Position numbers and translations under genes: made by a program | The notes under the pieces: model-generated | The model's input: only the letters and a program-made list of their open reading frames with translations | Told to the model about the DNA's origin: nothing | The model's database searches: none | Part shown: positions 27,113-37,606 of the stretch, in pieces | Layout: each line of letters starts with the position of its first letter | How positions within the stretch are numbered: the stretch's first letter is position 1 | DNA from: Streptomyces endophytica | GTDB lineage: Bacteria; Actinomycetota; Actinomycetes; Streptomycetales; Streptomycetaceae | Assembly (NCBI RefSeq): GCF_026153355.1 | Contig: NZ_CP110636.1 | Location: 3,596,001-3,660,000 of the forward strand | Length of the DNA: 64,000 bases | Direction: 5' to 3'

Positions 27113-27772
27113 TCAGCGGGCGGAGCGCCAGTCGCCGCCGATCGCCGGCTGGATGTGGTCCAGGTAGGACTGGGTCAGCTCGCGGATGGACGCCACGCTG
27201 CAGTCCGGGCCCTCGCCCCACACCTTGCCGGCCACCCGCATCACCCCGCAGAACGCGGCGACCAGCACCCGCGGCCGCGGATCGGCCTCGACGTCCAGCC
27301 CCTCGCGCCGGGCGATCAACCCCGCGATCCGCTCCTCCAGTTCGGAGGAGCGCCGCAGATGGGAGGCCACGAGCGTGGGTGTGGACTCGATCATCCGGTA
27401 CGTCCGCATGTGCAGCTCCACCGGGATCACCGACTCGATGGCGCTGCCGATGTCGTCCCAGGCCACCATCACCGCGCTGCGCAGTGCCGTCAGCGGGTCC
27501 TCGGAGGCGGGGCGCGCGGTCAGTTCGTCGAGGAAGCGGGCCTCGACCATCTCCTGGACCGCGAAGGCGACGTCCTCCTTGTTGGCGAAGTACCGGAAGT
27601 AGGTCCTCTGGGAGACGTCCACCGCCTCGGCGATCTCGTCGACGGTCGTCTCCTCGTAGCCCTGCTCCGTGAACAGTTCGAGTGCCGCGCGGATCAGCGC
27701 GTCGCGGGTGCGCTGCTTCTTGCGTTCGCGCAGTCCGCCTACGGGGGACGTCTGCGGCGTCGAGGTGGCCAT
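27113..27772 (-). CDS. TetR-family regulator of the adjacent efflux gene
   Basis: This 219-residue repressor has its helix-turn-helix at about residues 22-65: TRDALIRAALELFTEQGYEE, VDEIAEAVDVSQRTYFRYFANKE. The C-terminal ligand domain is of the actinomycete type with a WxxIG-like core. It is divergent from the MFS transporter with 115 bases between starts, and a perfect palindrome sits in the transporter promoter. Repression of the pump relieved by a drug is the standard arrangement for such pairs. Confidence 0.92.
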   Translation of the reverse strand: MATSTPQTSPVGGLRERKKQRTRDALIRAALELFTEQGYEETTVDEIAEAVDVSQRTYFRYFANKEDVAFAVQEMVEARFLDELTARPASEDPLTALRSAVMVAWDDIGSAIESVIPVELHMRTYRMIESTPTLVASHLRRSSELEERIAGLIARREGLDVEADPRPRVLVAAFCGVMRVAGKVWGEGPDCSVASIRELTQSYLDHIQPAIGGDWRSAR

Positions 27773-27851
27773 CCTGCGCCGCCTTTCCGTGGTGTTCTCG
27801 CTGCTCAGGTTACCTGTGAGGGAGATGACAGTTACCGACTCATGAATTGCT

Positions 27852-27880
27852 TTGTCAATTGTCAGTCGCTGACATTAGCC
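27852..27880 (+). promoter_or_regulatory. MFS promoter with TetR operator in the spacer
   Basis: A -35 TTGTCA (27852-27857) and a -10 TTAGCC (27875-27880) are 17 bases apart. The palindrome TGTCAG-TCG-CTGACA (27860-27874) fills the spacer, so a bound repressor would block polymerase. The transporter ATG at 27888 is seven bases past the -10, so the message is probably leaderless. Confidence 0.75.
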
Positions 27881-27887
27881 TCTGAGT

Positions 27888-29488
27888 ATGAGTTCCCAGA
27901 CCCCGGTCGCCCACGCCGCGCCGGAACTTCCCGTACCGGAGCCCCCGAGGGGGCTGCGAGGCCATCCGTGGCTGACCCTCTTCTCCGTCGCCATCGGCGT
28001 CATGATGGTGGCCCTGGACGGCACGATCGTCGCCATCGCCAACCCGGCGATCAAGGATGACCTCGGCGCCTCGTTCGCCGACGTGCAGTGGATCACCAAC
28101 GGCTACATGCTCGCCCTGGCCGTCTCGCTGATCACCGCCGGAAAGCTCGGTGACCGGTTCGGCCACCGCCAGACCTTCCTCATCGGCATCGTCGGTTTCG
28201 CCGCCGCCTCCGGAGCCATCGGCTTCTCCAGCCAGGTCACGCTGGTCATCGTCTTCCGCGTGTTCCAGGGCCTGTTCGGCGCGCTGCTGATGCCCGCCGC
28301 CCTCGGCCTGCTGCGCGCCACCTTCCCGGCCGAGAAGCTCAACATGGCGATAGGCATCTGGGGCATGGTCATCGGCGCCTCCACCGCCGGCGGCCCGATA
28401 GTCGGCGGACTGCTGGTCGAGCACGTCAACTGGCAGTCCGTGTTCTTCATCAACGTCCCGGTCGGCGTGCTGGCCCTGATCCTCGGCCTGGTGATCCTCA
28501 AGGACCACCGCGCGGAGAACGCCCCCGCTCGTTCGACGTCCCCGGCATCGTGCTGCTCTCCGCCGCGATGTTCTGCCTCATCTGGCCGCTGATCAAGGCG
28601 ACCGACTGGGGCTGGGGCGACATGAAGACCTGGGGCTTCCTGATCGGGGCCGTGGTCCTGTTCGCGCTGTTCGCCGTCTTGGAGAGCAAGGTCCGCGAAC
28701 CGCTCATCCCGCTGCGGATGTTCCGCTCCGTGCCGCTGACCGCCGGCACGATCCTGATGGTGCTGATGGCCTTCGCCTTCATGGGCGGCCTGTTCTTCGT
28801 GACGTTCTACCTGCAGAACGTCCACGGCATGAAGCCCGTGGACAGCGGCCTCCACCTCCTCCCGCTCACCGGCATGATGATCGTCGGCTCGCCGCTGGCG
28901 GGCGCGCTGATCACCAAGTTCGGCCCGCGCATCCCGCTGGTCGGTGGCATGGTCCTCACCGCGGTCGCCATGTACGGCATGTCCGGCCTGGACACCACCA
29001 CCGGCACCGGGCCGATGTCCGTCTGGTTCGCGCTGCTCGGCCTGGGACTCGCGCCCGTCATGGTCGGCGCCACCGAGGTCATCGTCGGCAACGCCCCCCT
29101 GGAGCTCTCCGGTGTCGCCGGTGGCCTCCAGCAGGCCGCCATGCAGGTCGGCGGCAGCCTTGGCACGGCCGTGCTCGGCGCCGTGATGGCCAACCGCGTG
29201 GAGAACGACCTCCCGGGCAAGTGGCAGTCGGCCGGCCTCCCGCCGATCCCGCCCGCCCAGATGCCGAAGGTCTCGGACGCGGTCTCGGCCGGTATCGCGC
29301 CGGTCCCGAAGCACACCCCGCCGGAGTTCGCGCAGAAGATCACCTCGGTCGCGCACGACACCTTCGTGTCCGGCATGGGCCTGGCCTTCACCGTCGCCTG
29401 CGGTGTCGCGGTCGTCGCCGCGGTCGTCGCGCTCTTCACCAAGCGCGGAGCGAACGCCGAGGCGGGTGCCGGCGTCGGCCACATCTGA
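27888..29488 (+). CDS. MFS drug transporter, DHA2 (14-segment) type, one apparent frameshift
   Basis: This multidrug proton antiporter of about 533 residues has motif A (GKLGDRFGHRQTFLIG), motif D1 and motif C (GIWGMVIGASTAGGPIVGG), with around 14 membrane segments, as in the EmrB/QacA group. The N-terminal VAIGVMMVALDGTIVAIANP is typical. The frame breaks in the C run at 28522-28526: KDHRAENAP must join RSFDVPGIVLLSAAM, which needs a sixth C. No ribosome site lies before the ATG, in keeping with a leaderless message. It is controlled by the divergent TetR. Confidence 0.92.
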
Positions 29489-29535
29489 CCCGGGCCGCCG
29501 GGGCGGGTGAACGCCCGGGCCCGCCCCGCATCATC

Positions 29536-29579
29536 CGGCGCGCGGCCGGTCGAGACATTCCTCGGCCGGCCGCGCGCCG
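29536..29579 (+). terminator. Hairpin terminator after the MFS gene
   Basis: A perfect 14-base stem (29536-29549 with 29566-29579) lies 48 bases past the MFS stop. The rest of the gap to 30042 is GC-rich with no supported gene. Confidence 0.8.
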
Positions 29580-30041
29580 TCGCATGCGCTGCCGCCGTAC
29601 CGGCCGCGGATGCCTGGCCGCGGTCGCGGATCCGCGGGGCCGGCCGCGTCAACCACCCAATCCGGGCCGCCGCACGGCCCCATCGGCCAGTAACCAAGCG
29701 GCAGTTGACCCCTTCCGCAACGTCGAATCCCTCATCCTGGTGAGCCGTGCCGGGAACCGCCCCGGCCCCCGCGCGCATTACAGGTGACGCCGCTGCCTCC
29801 GCCCCCGGCAGGCGGCAGCGAAGAACGGTTTCCGCGGCCCGTCCGGCCGCTCCGCGCCGCGTCAACCTCGTACGCCACAGCCCCACTTCGGGCCGGTCCG
29901 CTTGTCCACATACCTGATCCGGGTGGTGGACCCGGCCGGGCCTTGGCAACCGCACCGCGGCCCGGCGAAGGTCGATGACGAACCCGCCGCGGGCAGCCGC
30001 CCGCCGCGACACGTCAGGTACCTCACGGGGGAGAGATTCCC

Positions 30042-30467
30042 ATGCGTCTGCGTCTGCGCACGTCCACCACCACCGCCACCGCGCTGTTCACCGGCCTCGC
30101 CACTCTGGCCGCCGCGCTCACCCTTCCGACCGCGCTCGGCACCGTCCCCGCGCATGCGGCCACCACCGGCCGCACCGCAGCGGCGTCGGGCGCGTGCGCG
30201 GCGGGGCAGCTGTGCCTCTGGCCGAGGGCGGAATTCGCCGGCAAGCGAAGGACCTTCGAGCTGTCCAACACGGACATCGAGAGCTGCATCGCCTTGCCCA
30301 AGGGTGTCAGCGCCGCCTCGTTCGCCAACCGGATGGGCCGGCCGGTCACCACGTACCAGAGCGCGGAGTGCGCCGAGACCGCCGAGTACAACACCTACCC
30401 CGGCGGCGGCACCTGGGTGCCCCGATCCCCTTACCAGGTAAGGGCGTTCAAGGTGTGGGAGCGATGA
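30042..30467 (+). CDS. Secreted peptidase inhibitor, family I36
   Basis: This 141-residue secreted protein has a signal peptide of about 40 residues ending at AHA-ATT. The mature domain has the family pattern CAAGQLCLWPRAEFAGKR, SNTDIESCIALP, SFANRMGRPVTTYQSAEC, with four Cys able to form two disulphides. This is the crystallin-like fold of the Streptomyces metalloproteinase inhibitor (SMPI, family I36). The target protease is not known. GGGGGAGA precedes the ATG. It is convergent with aceE across a shared terminator. Confidence 0.88.
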   Translation: MRLRLRTSTTTATALFTGLATLAAALTLPTALGTVPAHAATTGRTAAASGACAAGQLCLWPRAEFAGKRRTFELSNTDIESCIALPKGVSAASFANRMGRPVTTYQSAECAETAEYNTYPGGGTWVPRSPYQVRAFKVWER

Positions 30468-30521
30468 ACCGCGCACCGGCGGCCCCACCGCGGGGTGCCG
30501 GCCCGCCGGGCCGCACACCAC

Positions 30522-30561
30522 CGCGCCCCCCGGCCGGTGGAGGACACCGGCCGGGGGCGCG
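30522..30561. terminator. Bidirectional terminator between I36 gene and aceE
   Basis: Arms at 30522-30539 and 30545-30561 (CGCGCCCCC and GGGGGCGCG ends, GGCCGGTG and CACCGGCC inside) pair with a single bulge and a five-base loop. Confidence 0.85.
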
Positions 30562-30594
30562 AGGGAAGCGGTGCGGCGGCAGGCCGCGGGAGGA

Positions 30595-33327
30595 TCAGGC
30601 GTCGCCGCCGGCCTCACCCGCGTCGGCGGCCGCGACGTCCAGGAGCTGGTAGCGGTCGATGGCCTGCTTCAGCAGGGAACGGTCGACCTTGCCCTCCTTG
30701 GCGAGCTCGGTGAGCACGCTCAGGACGATGGACTGCGCGTCGATGTGGAAGAAGCGACGGGCCGCGCCACGGGTGTCCGCGAAGCCGAAGCCGTCGGCGC
30801 CCAGGGACTGGTAGGTACCCGGGACCCAGCGGGAGATCTGGTCCGGGACGGAACGCATCCAGTCCGAGACCGCGACCTTCGGGCCCTCGGCGCCCTGGAG
30901 CTTCTGCGTCACGTACGGGACGCGCTGCTCCTCCTCCGGGTGCAGCAGGTTGTGCTCCTCGACGTCCACCGCCTCGCGGCGCAGCTCGTTCCAGGAGGTC
31001 GCCGACCAGACATCGGCCTTGACGTTCCACTCGTCCGCGAGGATCTGCTGGGCCTCGACCGCCCACGGCACCGCGACGCCGGAGGCGAGGATCTGGGCCG
31101 CGTGCTCGCCCTTCTCGCCGGACTTGATGCGGTGCAGACCCTTGAGGATGCCCTCGACGTCGACGTCGGCCGGCTCCGCGGGGTGCTGGATCGGCTCGTT
31201 GTAGACGGTCAGGTAGTAGAAGACGTCCTCGGCGTTCTCGCCGTACATCCGCCGCAGACCGTCCTTGACGATGTGCGCGATCTCGTAACCGTAGGCCGGG
31301 TCGTAGGCGACACAGGCCGGGTTCGTCGAGGCCAGCAGCTGGGAGTGGCCGTCGGCGTGCTGGAGGCCCTCACCGGTCAGCGTCGTACGACCCGCGGTCG
31401 CGCCGAGCACGAAGCCGCGCGCGAGCTGGTCGGCCATCTGCCAGAACTGGTCACCGGTGCGCTGGAACCCGAACATCGAGTAGAAGACGTAGACCGGGAT
31501 CAGCGGCTCGCCGTGCGTGGCGTAGGCGGAGCCCGCCGCGATCAGCGAGGCCGTGCAGCCCGCCTCGGTGATGCCGTCGTGCAGCATCTGGCCGGTCGGC
31601 GACTCCTTGTAGGCCAGGAGCAGTTCGCGGTCCACCGACTCGTACTGCTGGCCCAGCGGGTTGTAGATCTTGGCCGACGGGAAGAACGCGTCCATGCCGA
31701 AGGTCCGGTACTCGTCGGGCGCGATCGGCACGAAGTGCTTGCCGATCTCCTTGTCCCGCATGAGGTCCTTCAGGATGCGGACGAACGCCATGGTCGTGGC
31801 GATCTTCTGCTGGCCCGAGCCCTTCTTGGCGCCCGCGTAGGCCTTGTCGTCCGGCAGCTGCAGCGGCTCGGCGCGCACGACACGGGTGGGTACGTACCCG
31901 CCCAGCGCCTTGCGGCGGTCGTGCATGTACTGGATCTCTTCGGAGTTCCGGCCCGGGTGGTAGTACGGCGGCAGGCCGTCCTCCAGGTCCTTGTCCGGGA
32001 TCGGCAGGTGCAGCCGGTCGCGGAAGCCCTTGAGGTCCTCGACCGTCAGCTTCTTCATCTGGTGGGTCGCGTTGCGGCCCTCGAAGTTCGGGCCGAGCGT
32101 CCAGCCCTTGACGGTCTGCGCGAGGATCACGGTCGGCTGGCCCTTGTGCGCCTTGGCCGCCGCATAGGCCGCGTAGATCTTCTTGTGGTCGTGACCGCCG
32201 CGGCCCAGGTGCAGGATCTGGTCGTCGGTCATGTTCTCGACCATCTTCCGCAGACGCTGGTCGTCGCCGAAGAAGTGCTCGCGGATGTACGAGCCGGTCT
32301 CGGTCGCGTACGTCTGGAACTGGCCGTCGGGCGTGCTGTTGAGCTTGTTGACCAGGATGCCGTCGCGGTCCTGCGCGAGCAGCGGGTCCCAGCTGCGGTC
32401 CCAGACCAGCTTGATGACGTTCCAGCCGGCGCCGCGGAACTGCGACTCCAGCTCCTGCATGATCTTGCCGTTGCCGCGGACCGGGCCGTCCAGGCGCTGC
32501 AGGTTGCAGTTGACGACGAAGGTCAGGTTGTCCAGGCCCTCGCGGGCGGCGATGGACAGCTGGCCGAGCGACTCGGGCTCGTCCATCTCGCCGTCGCCGA
32601 GGTAGGCCCACACGTGCGACTTGGAGGTGTCGGCGATGCCACGGGCCTCCATGTAGCGGTTCATCCGGGCCTGGTAGATCGCGCCGAGCGGGCCGAGGCC
32701 CATCGAGACGGTCGGGAACTCCCAGAAGTCCGGCATCAGCCGCGGGTGCGGGTAGCTGGACAGACCGTTGGGGGCCTTGGACTTCTCCTGGCGGAAGGCG
32801 TCCAGCTGGGCCTCGGACAGCCGGTCGAGGAGGAACGCGCGGGCGTAGACACCGGGCGAGGCGTGGCCCTGGAAGAAGATCTGGTCGCCGCCGTCACCCT
32901 CGTCCTTGCCCCGGAAGAAGTGGTTGAAGCCCACGTCGTAGAGGGAGGCGGAGGACGCGAAGGTGGCGATGTGACCGCCGACGCCGATGCCGGGGCGCTG
33001 GGCGCGGGACACCATGACGGCGGCGTTCCACCGGGTCGCGTTGAGGACCTTGCGCTCGATCTCCTCGTTGCCGGGGAAGAACGGCTCGTCCTTGGTCGCG
33101 ATGGTGTTGACGTAGTCCGTGCTGCGCATCTCCGGCACGGCCACGCGCTTCTCGCGGGCCCGCTCGATCAGCCGGAGCATGAGATAGCGAGCACGTTCCC
33201 GGCCTCGCTCGTCGACGGCCGCGTCGAGCGAGTCGAGCCATTCCTGGGTCTCTTCGGGATCGAAGTCCGGGACCTGGCTGGGAAGGCCGCCAATGATGAT
33301 CGGGTTTCGATCGGATCCGGAAGCCAC
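30595..33327 (-). CDS. aceE: Pyruvate dehydrogenase E1 component, homodimeric type
   Basis: AceE decarboxylates pyruvate and passes the acetyl group to the lipoyl E2 subunit. The 910-residue length is that of the homodimeric AceE. The thiamine diphosphate motif begins [15 protein letters not shown] and ends in [23 protein letters not shown]-type residues ([15 protein letters not shown]) and the central HDGITEAG block are present. The GTG start at 33327, giving [18 protein letters not shown], has AAGGAA just upstream. The long frame continues 213 bases further upstream without support. It is monocistronic and faces DUF3052 across a 520-base promoter region. A 966-codon frame on the opposite strand is its shadow. 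Confidence 0.97.
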   Translation of the reverse strand: MASGSDRNPIIIGGLPSQVPDFDPEETQEWLDSLDAAVDERGRERARYLMLRLIERAREKRVAVPEMRSTDYVNTIATKDEPFFPGNEEIERKVLNATRWNAAVMVSRAQRPGIGVGGHIATFASSASLYDVGFNHFFRGKDEGDGGDQIFFQGHASPGVYARAFLLDRLSEAQLDAFRQEKSKAPNGLSSYPHPRLMPDFWEFPTVSMGLGPLGAIYQARMNRYMEARGIADTSKSHVWAYLGDGEMDEPESLGQLSIAAREGLDNLTFVVNCNLQRLDGPVRGNGKIMQELESQFRGAGWNVIKLVWDRSWDPLLAQDRDGILVNKLNSTPDGQFQTYATETGSYIREHFFGDDQRLRKMVENMTDDQILHLGRGGHDHKKIYAAYAAAKAHKGQPTVILAQTVKGWTLGPNFEGRNATHQMKKLTVEDLKGFRDRLHLPIPDKDLEDGLPPYYHPGRNSEEIQYMHDRRKALGGYVPTRVVRAEPLQLPDDKAYAGAKKGSGQQKIATTMAFVRILKDLMRDKEIGKHFVPIAPDEYRTFGMDAFFPSAKIYNPLGQQYESVDRELLLAYKESPTGQMLHDGITEAGCTASLIAAGSAYATHGEPLIPVYVFYSMFGFQRTGDQFWQMADQLARGFVLGATAGRTTLTGEGLQHADGHSQLLASTNPACVAYDPAYGYEIAHIVKDGLRRMYGENAEDVFYYLTVYNEPIQHPAEPADVDVEGILKGLHRIKSGEKGEHAAQILASGVAVPWAVEAQQILADEWNVKADVWSATSWNELRREAVDVEEHNLLHPEEEQRVPYVTQKLQGAEGPKVAVSDWMRSVPDQISRWVPGTYQSLGADGFGFADTRGAARRFFHIDAQSIVLSVLTELAKEGKVDRSLLKQAIDRYQLLDVAAADAGEAGGDA

Positions 33328-33847
33328 GCTGTTCCTTCGTGTTCGGGTCGTGTCGTGCTCCGCACGTTTATTCATGCCGTGCACGGGACGAATGCTGTCT
33401 CTGCCTTGGTGTCGCGCCGTCTTCCATCGTGTACCGAGCCACAGCGATACGTCACCTCTACCGATGGGTAACCATCCGCTGAGAGATGGCGCTGAAAAGG
33501 CCGATTTCGCGCGTCGGCCAAATCGCAACCATACGCCCATGTCGAAAGTGCTTCGCGTACGGACGTACGCACCCCGAAATGAGATCCGGTACCGGGCCCG
33601 GCCACCCCCGAAGGGACCAGTCGCGCGCGACTACCCGATAAACCCCGCAGAACGCTGTGGTGTGAATCACTTCACCCTGTCTGTCGGGGGTCGCGGTTGC
33701 GGCGAGACGCCGCCAAACGTCACCGTTTCGGCGGTCTGGACCGCCGGGTACTTGCGCGATCCGCCCGGCCCGTGTGGACTACGCCCAATGCTCCGCGCAC
33801 GCGCGGGGTCACCCGAGCATTTTCCGAAACATGACAGGAGGCAATCC
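33328..33847. other. Divergent promoter region, aceE / DUF3052, with palindromes
   Basis: No gene is seen in this 520-base gap. It holds GGCGGTC-TG-GACCGCC (33730-33745, perfect 7-base arms) and GCGGCG-AGA-CGCCGC (33699-33713, perfect 6-base arms), both nearer the DUF3052 side. Either could be an operator. No convincing -35/-10 pair could be fixed for either gene. Confidence 0.45.
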
Positions 33848-34279
33848 GTGAGCGCGACCGCGGACCACGCGGAGGAGCGGACCAACCCTGCCGCCAGGCT
33901 GGGGTTCGAGCCCGGACAGGTGGTCCAGGAGATCGGCTACGACGATGACGTCGATCAGGATCTCCGCGAAGCCATTGAGACTGTGATCGGCCAGGATCTC
34001 GTCGACGAGGACTACGACGATGTGGCCGACGTCGTTCTGCTGTGGTTCCGCGATGAAGACGGCGACCTCACGGACGCGCTGGTGGATGCCATCGGTCTGA
34101 TCGACGAGGGCGGCCAGATCTGGCTGATGACGCCCAAGACCGGCCGTGACGGCTACATCGAGCCCAGCGACATCAACGAAGCCGCGCAGACCGCGGGCCT
34201 GTCGCAGACCCGGAGCATCAACGCGGGCAAGGACTGGACGGGCAGCCGGCTGGTCACGCCCAAGTCCGGCAAGCGCTGA
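33848..34279 (+). CDS. DUF3052 family protein
   Basis: This 143-residue acidic cytoplasmic protein of unknown function is conserved in Actinobacteria beside aceE and the peroxiredoxin. The GTG start at 33848 has AGGAGG seven bases upstream. Typical stretches are LGFEPGQVVQEIGYDDDVDQ, VLLWFRDEDGDLTD and the C-terminal SINAGKDWTGSRLVTPKSG. A strong terminator follows, so it is transcribed alone. Confidence 0.9.
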   Translation: MSATADHAEERTNPAARLGFEPGQVVQEIGYDDDVDQDLREAIETVIGQDLVDEDYDDVADVVLLWFRDEDGDLTDALVDAIGLIDEGGQIWLMTPKTGRDGYIEPSDINEAAQTAGLSQTRSINAGKDWTGSRLVTPKSGKR

Positions 34280-34301
34280 GCCGCAGGCCCCTCACTCGCC
34301 A

Positions 34302-34337
34302 CCGAGCCCCCTCCGCCCTGTTCCGGAGGGGGCTCGG
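34302..34337 (+). terminator. Hairpin terminator after DUF3052
   Basis: A perfect 14-base stem, CCGAGCCCCCTCCG (34302-34315) with its complement (34324-34337), has an eight-base loop and lies 23 bases past the stop. Confidence 0.92.
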
Positions 34338-34424
34338 CCCCGTTCAGGTCGGGTCCCCGGCGCGGTGCCCCGGCGCGTAGGGTGGTCGCGTTCTGTAGAG
34401 CGTGAGCGGAAGGGAAGCACCCCC

Positions 34425-34883
34425 ATGGCGATCGAGGTCGGCACGAAGGCTCCGGATTTCGAGCTGAAGAACCAGCACGGCGAGCTGGTCAAGCTCTCCG
34501 ACTTCCGCGGCGAGAAGGCCGTCGTCCTCCTCTTCTACCCGTTCGCCTTCACCGGCGTGTGCACCGGCGAGCTGTGCGCCCTCCGTGACGAGCTGCCGAA
34601 GTTCGTCAACGACGACGTCCAGCTGCTGGCCGTCTCCAACGACTCCCCCTTCTCGCTGCGCATCTTCGCCGAGCAGGAGGGCCTGGAGTACCCGCTGCTG
34701 TCGGACTTCTGGCCGCACGGCGAGGCCTCCCGCGCCTACGGCGTCTTCGACGAGGAGAAGGGCTGCGCGGTGCGCGGCACCTTCGTCATCGACAAGGAGG
34801 GCGTGGTCCGCTGGACGGTCGTCAACGGCCTGCCGGACGCCCGCGACCTGAACGACTACGTCAAGGCCCTCGAAACCCTCTGA
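34425..34883 (+). CDS. Peroxiredoxin, AhpE-like
   Basis: This 152-residue thiol peroxidase reduces peroxides in the cytoplasm. The active site FYPFAFTGVCTGELCALRDE holds the peroxidatic Cys in FTGVC with a second Cys five residues on, as in AhpE/Bcp-like enzymes. APDFELKNQHGELVKLSDFRG is the standard N-terminus, and GTFVIDKEGVVRWTVV is the late beta strand. GGAAGGGAAG precedes the ATG. In S. coelicolor the same gene sits between DUF3052 and terD, so it may join the Ter block in oxidative and metal stress. Confidence 0.93.
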   Translation: MAIEVGTKAPDFELKNQHGELVKLSDFRGEKAVVLLFYPFAFTGVCTGELCALRDELPKFVNDDVQLLAVSNDSPFSLRIFAEQEGLEYPLLSDFWPHGEASRAYGVFDEEKGCAVRGTFVIDKEGVVRWTVVNGLPDARDLNDYVKALETL

Positions 34884-34961
34884 GCCGGGGCGCTCTCCCG
34901 CCCGCCGGTGCCCGCCGCGCCGACATCCGCACCGATCCGGGTGCGATATCTGCAATCGGTG

Positions 34962-34993
34962 GGAACCGGTCACTAGGATCAATTCGTTGATCC
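34962..34993 (+). promoter_or_regulatory. Promoter region of terD with GGAACC-N17-CGTT and a palindrome
   Basis: GGAACC (34962-34967) and CGTT (34985-34988) are 17 bases apart, the form used by several ECF sigma factors. The perfect palindrome GGATCAA-TTCG-TTGATCC (34976-34993) overlaps it. TAGGAT (34974-34979) is also a good -10 for the housekeeping sigma factor, so two polymerase forms are possible. The promoter at 39677-39702 has the same GGAACC-N17-CGT layout. Confidence 0.55.
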
Positions 34994-35053
34994 GATGCCA
35001 TGCACGATGGGGGCGCAAATCTTTACGTACCCCTCGAATCTACGGGAGGACTC

Positions 35054-35629
35054 GTGGGAGTCAGCCTCAGCAAGGGCGGCAACGTCTCGCTGACGAAGGA
35101 AGCCCCCAATCTGACCGCGGTCGTCGTCGGTCTGGGCTGGGATGCGCGTACCACCACCGGTACGGACTTCGACCTGGACGCCAGCGCCCTGCTGACGAAC
35201 GACCAGGGCAAGGTGGCCAACGACCAGAACTTCGTGTTCTTCAACAACCTGAAGAGCCCCGACGGTTCGGTCGAACACACCGGTGACAACATCACCGGTG
35301 AGGGCGAGGGCGACGACGAGCAGATCAAGGTGAACCTCGCCGCCGTGCCGGCCGATGTCGCCAAGATCGTCTTCCCGGTGTCGATCTACGACGCCGAGAC
35401 CCGCCAGCAGAGCTTCGGCCAGGTCCGCAACGCCTTCATCCGCGTGGTCAACCAGGCCGACGACAAGGAGCTGGCGCGCTACGACCTGAGCGAGGACGCC
35501 TCGACCGAGACCGCCATGGTCTTCGGCGAGCTGTACCGCAACGGCGCGGAGTGGAAGTTCCGCGCCATCGGCCAGGGCTACGCCTCCGGCCTGCGCGGCA
35601 TCGCCCAGGACTTCGGCGTCAACGTCTGA
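35054..35629 (+). CDS. terD: TerD family protein (calcium-binding, tellurium/stress)
   Basis: This 191-residue beta-sandwich protein starts at GTG 35054, behind GGGAGGA; the frame extends further upstream without support. The calcium-binding signature is intact: [38 protein letters not shown] and [10 protein letters not shown]. TerD proteins bind calcium and take part in tellurite resistance and in envelope and phage stress; in Streptomyces they also affect differentiation. A second, similar terD follows after a large hairpin. Confidence 0.95.
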   Translation: MGVSLSKGGNVSLTKEAPNLTAVVVGLGWDARTTTGTDFDLDASALLTNDQGKVANDQNFVFFNNLKSPDGSVEHTGDNITGEGEGDDEQIKVNLAAVPADVAKIVFPVSIYDAETRQQSFGQVRNAFIRVVNQADDKELARYDLSEDASTETAMVFGELYRNGAEWKFRAIGQGYASGLRGIAQDFGVNV

Positions 35630-35701
35630 CCGGCCCCGAGCCGATCGCCGACGTTCGGCCGGGCAGCGCCGCCGTGGTGGCCGCCCGGCCAGGAGAGTGA
35701 C

Positions 35702-35751
35702 CGCGCCCGGCGCCGTACGCCCCCGTCCGGGGACGTGCGGCGCCGGGCGCG
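35702..35751 (+). terminator. Large hairpin between the two terD genes
   Basis: The outer stem is a perfect 14 bases (CGCGCCCGGCGCCG, 35702-35715, with 35738-35751), and the inner loop pairs further (ACGCCCCC with GGGGACGT). It may stop or reduce read-through from the first terD. A weaker inverted repeat lies at about 35658-35692. Confidence 0.8.
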
Positions 35752-35809
35752 CGTGAAGAGCCGGGCCGCGCCAGTGCGGGCCCGTACGACACCGGGGAGG
35801 AAGCGAACG

Positions 35810-36384
35810 ATGAGTGTCACGCTCGCCAAGGGGGCAACGTCTCCCTGTCCAAGGCCGCGCCGAATCTCACCCAGATCATGGTCGGCCTCGGCTGGGACGC
35901 GCGGTCCACGACCGGCGCACCCTTCGACCTCGACGCCAGCGCGCTGCTGTGCCGGGAGGGCCGGGTGCTGGGCGACGAGTATTTCGTCTTCTACAACAAC
36001 CTCAAGAGCCCCGAGGGCTCCGTCGAGCACACCGGTGACAACCTCACCGGTGAGGGCGAGGGCGACGACGAGTCGATCCTGGTGGACCTCTCGCAGGTTC
36101 CCGAGCAGGTCGACAAGATCGTCTTTCCGGTCTCGATCCACGAGGCGGATCTGCGCGGGCAGAGTTTCGGCCAGGTCAGCAATGCTTTCATCCGGATCGT
36201 CAATCAGTCCGACGGCAGTGAACTCGCCCGTTATGACCTGAGCGAGGACGCGTCGAGCGAAACCGCGATGATCTTCGGTGAGGTGTACCGCTACAACGGC
36301 GAATGGAAGTTCCGGGCGGTAGGACAGGGGTACGCGTCGGGTCTGCGGGGCATCGCTCTAGACTTCGGGGTCAACGTTTCGTAA
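35810..36384 (+). CDS. terD: TerD family protein, second copy, one apparent frameshift
   Basis: Once one G is restored to the run at 35830-35834, this reads [20 protein letters not shown] and gives a normal 191-residue TerD. The ATG at 35810 has GGGGAGGAAG upstream. The calcium-site motifs [31 protein letters not shown] and [10 protein letters not shown] are all present. It is about 70 percent similar by eye to the first copy, including the C-terminal [20 protein letters not shown], so a gene duplication is clear. Confidence 0.93.
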
Positions 36385-36436
36385 AGCGCCGCGCGCCGCG
36401 CGCGGGGGACCCACACAGCGAGGGATTGGGTAGGCA

Positions 36437-37579
36437 GTGCTCCTGAAAACCTTTGGCTGGTCGTTCGCCATCACGGTGGTCGGTCTCGCCTTGGCCGGCG
36501 TGCTCTGGGGGTGGCAGGGGCTCGCGATTGTCGGGATCCTGTCCGTTCTGGAGATCTCGCTCTCGTTCGACAACGCCGTCATCAACGCAGGCATCCTGCG
36601 CAAGATGAACGCCTTCTGGCAGAAGATCTTCCTCACCGTCGGCATCCTTATCGCCGTGTTCGGCATGCGGCTGGTCTTCCCGGTCGTCATCGTCGCGATC
36701 ACCGCGAAACTGGGGCCGATCGAGGCGGTCAAGCTCGCCCTCAACGACAAGGCGCACTACCAGGAGCTGGTCACCAGCGCCCACCCGGCCATCGCGGCCT
36801 TCGGCGGGATGTTCCTGCTGATGATCTTCCTCGACTTCATCTTCGAGGAGCGCGACTACAAGTGGCTCTCCTGGATCGAGAAGCCGATGGCCAAGATGGG
36901 CAAGCTCGACATGCTCTCCGTGATCATCGCGCTGGTCGCCCTGCTGGTGAGCGCGATGACGGTGGCGACGAACGTCGCGCACGGCGGCGGTGACAAGACC
37001 GCCACGGTCCTGCTGTCCGGCGTCGCGGGCCTGATCACGTACCTCGTCGTCGGCGGCATCTCGGGCTACTTCGAGGACAAGCTGGACGAGGATGACGAGG
37101 ACGACGACGGCGAGGAGGCCACCGCGGCCGCCGCGACGCCCGCGAGCAAGGGCGCCGGCTCGGCGCTCGGCCTGGCGGGCAAGGCCGCGTTCTTCATGTT
37201 CCTCTACCTCGAGGTCATCGACGCGTCCTTCTCCTTCGACGGCGTCATCGGCGCGTTCGCCATCACCAACGACATCTTCATGATGGCGCTGGGCCTGGGC
37301 ATCGGCGCGATGTACATCCGCTCGCTGACCGTCTTCCTGGTGCGCAAGGGCACCCTCGACGACTACGTCTACCTGGAGCACGGCGCGCACTACGCCATCG
37401 GCGCGCTCGCCGTCATCCTGCTCGCCTCGATCAAGTACGAGATCCCCGAGGTCGTCACCGGCCTGATCGGCGTGGGGCTGATCGGCCTCTCGTTCGCCTC
37501 GTCGGTGATCCGCAACCGGCGCGAGGGCAAGCCGGGCGACACCTCCGGAGCCGAACAGGAAGTCGTGTCCGGAGTGTGA
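36437..37579 (+). CDS. TerC family integral membrane protein
   Basis: This 380-residue membrane protein has eight or nine hydrophobic segments in two related halves. Each half has the conserved acidic motif within the membrane: SFDNAVINAGILRKM in the first and SFDGVIGAFAITND in the second. An acidic loop (DKLDEDDEDDDGEE) separates them. TerC proteins work with TerD in metal resistance and have been linked to metal export, manganese in particular for related families. It starts at GTG 36437, 52 bases after terD. Confidence 0.93.
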   Translation: MLLKTFGWSFAITVVGLALAGVLWGWQGLAIVGILSVLEISLSFDNAVINAGILRKMNAFWQKIFLTVGILIAVFGMRLVFPVVIVAITAKLGPIEAVKLALNDKAHYQELVTSAHPAIAAFGGMFLLMIFLDFIFEERDYKWLSWIEKPMAKMGKLDMLSVIIALVALLVSAMTVATNVAHGGGDKTATVLLSGVAGLITYLVVGGISGYFEDKLDEDDEDDDGEEATAAAATPASKGAGSALGLAGKAAFFMFLYLEVIDASFSFDGVIGAFAITNDIFMMALGLGIGAMYIRSLTVFLVRKGTLDDYVYLEHGAHYAIGALAVILLASIKYEIPEVVTGLIGVGLIGLSFASSVIRNRREGKPGDTSGAEQEVVSGV

Positions 37580-37606
37580 CGCGGGTCTGATTGAGGAACG
37601 CTCTCT

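Noticed and set aside
30571..33471. 966-codon open frame on the plus strand
   Set aside because: It is exactly antisense to aceE, has no domain resemblance and is a result of GC-rich codon bias.
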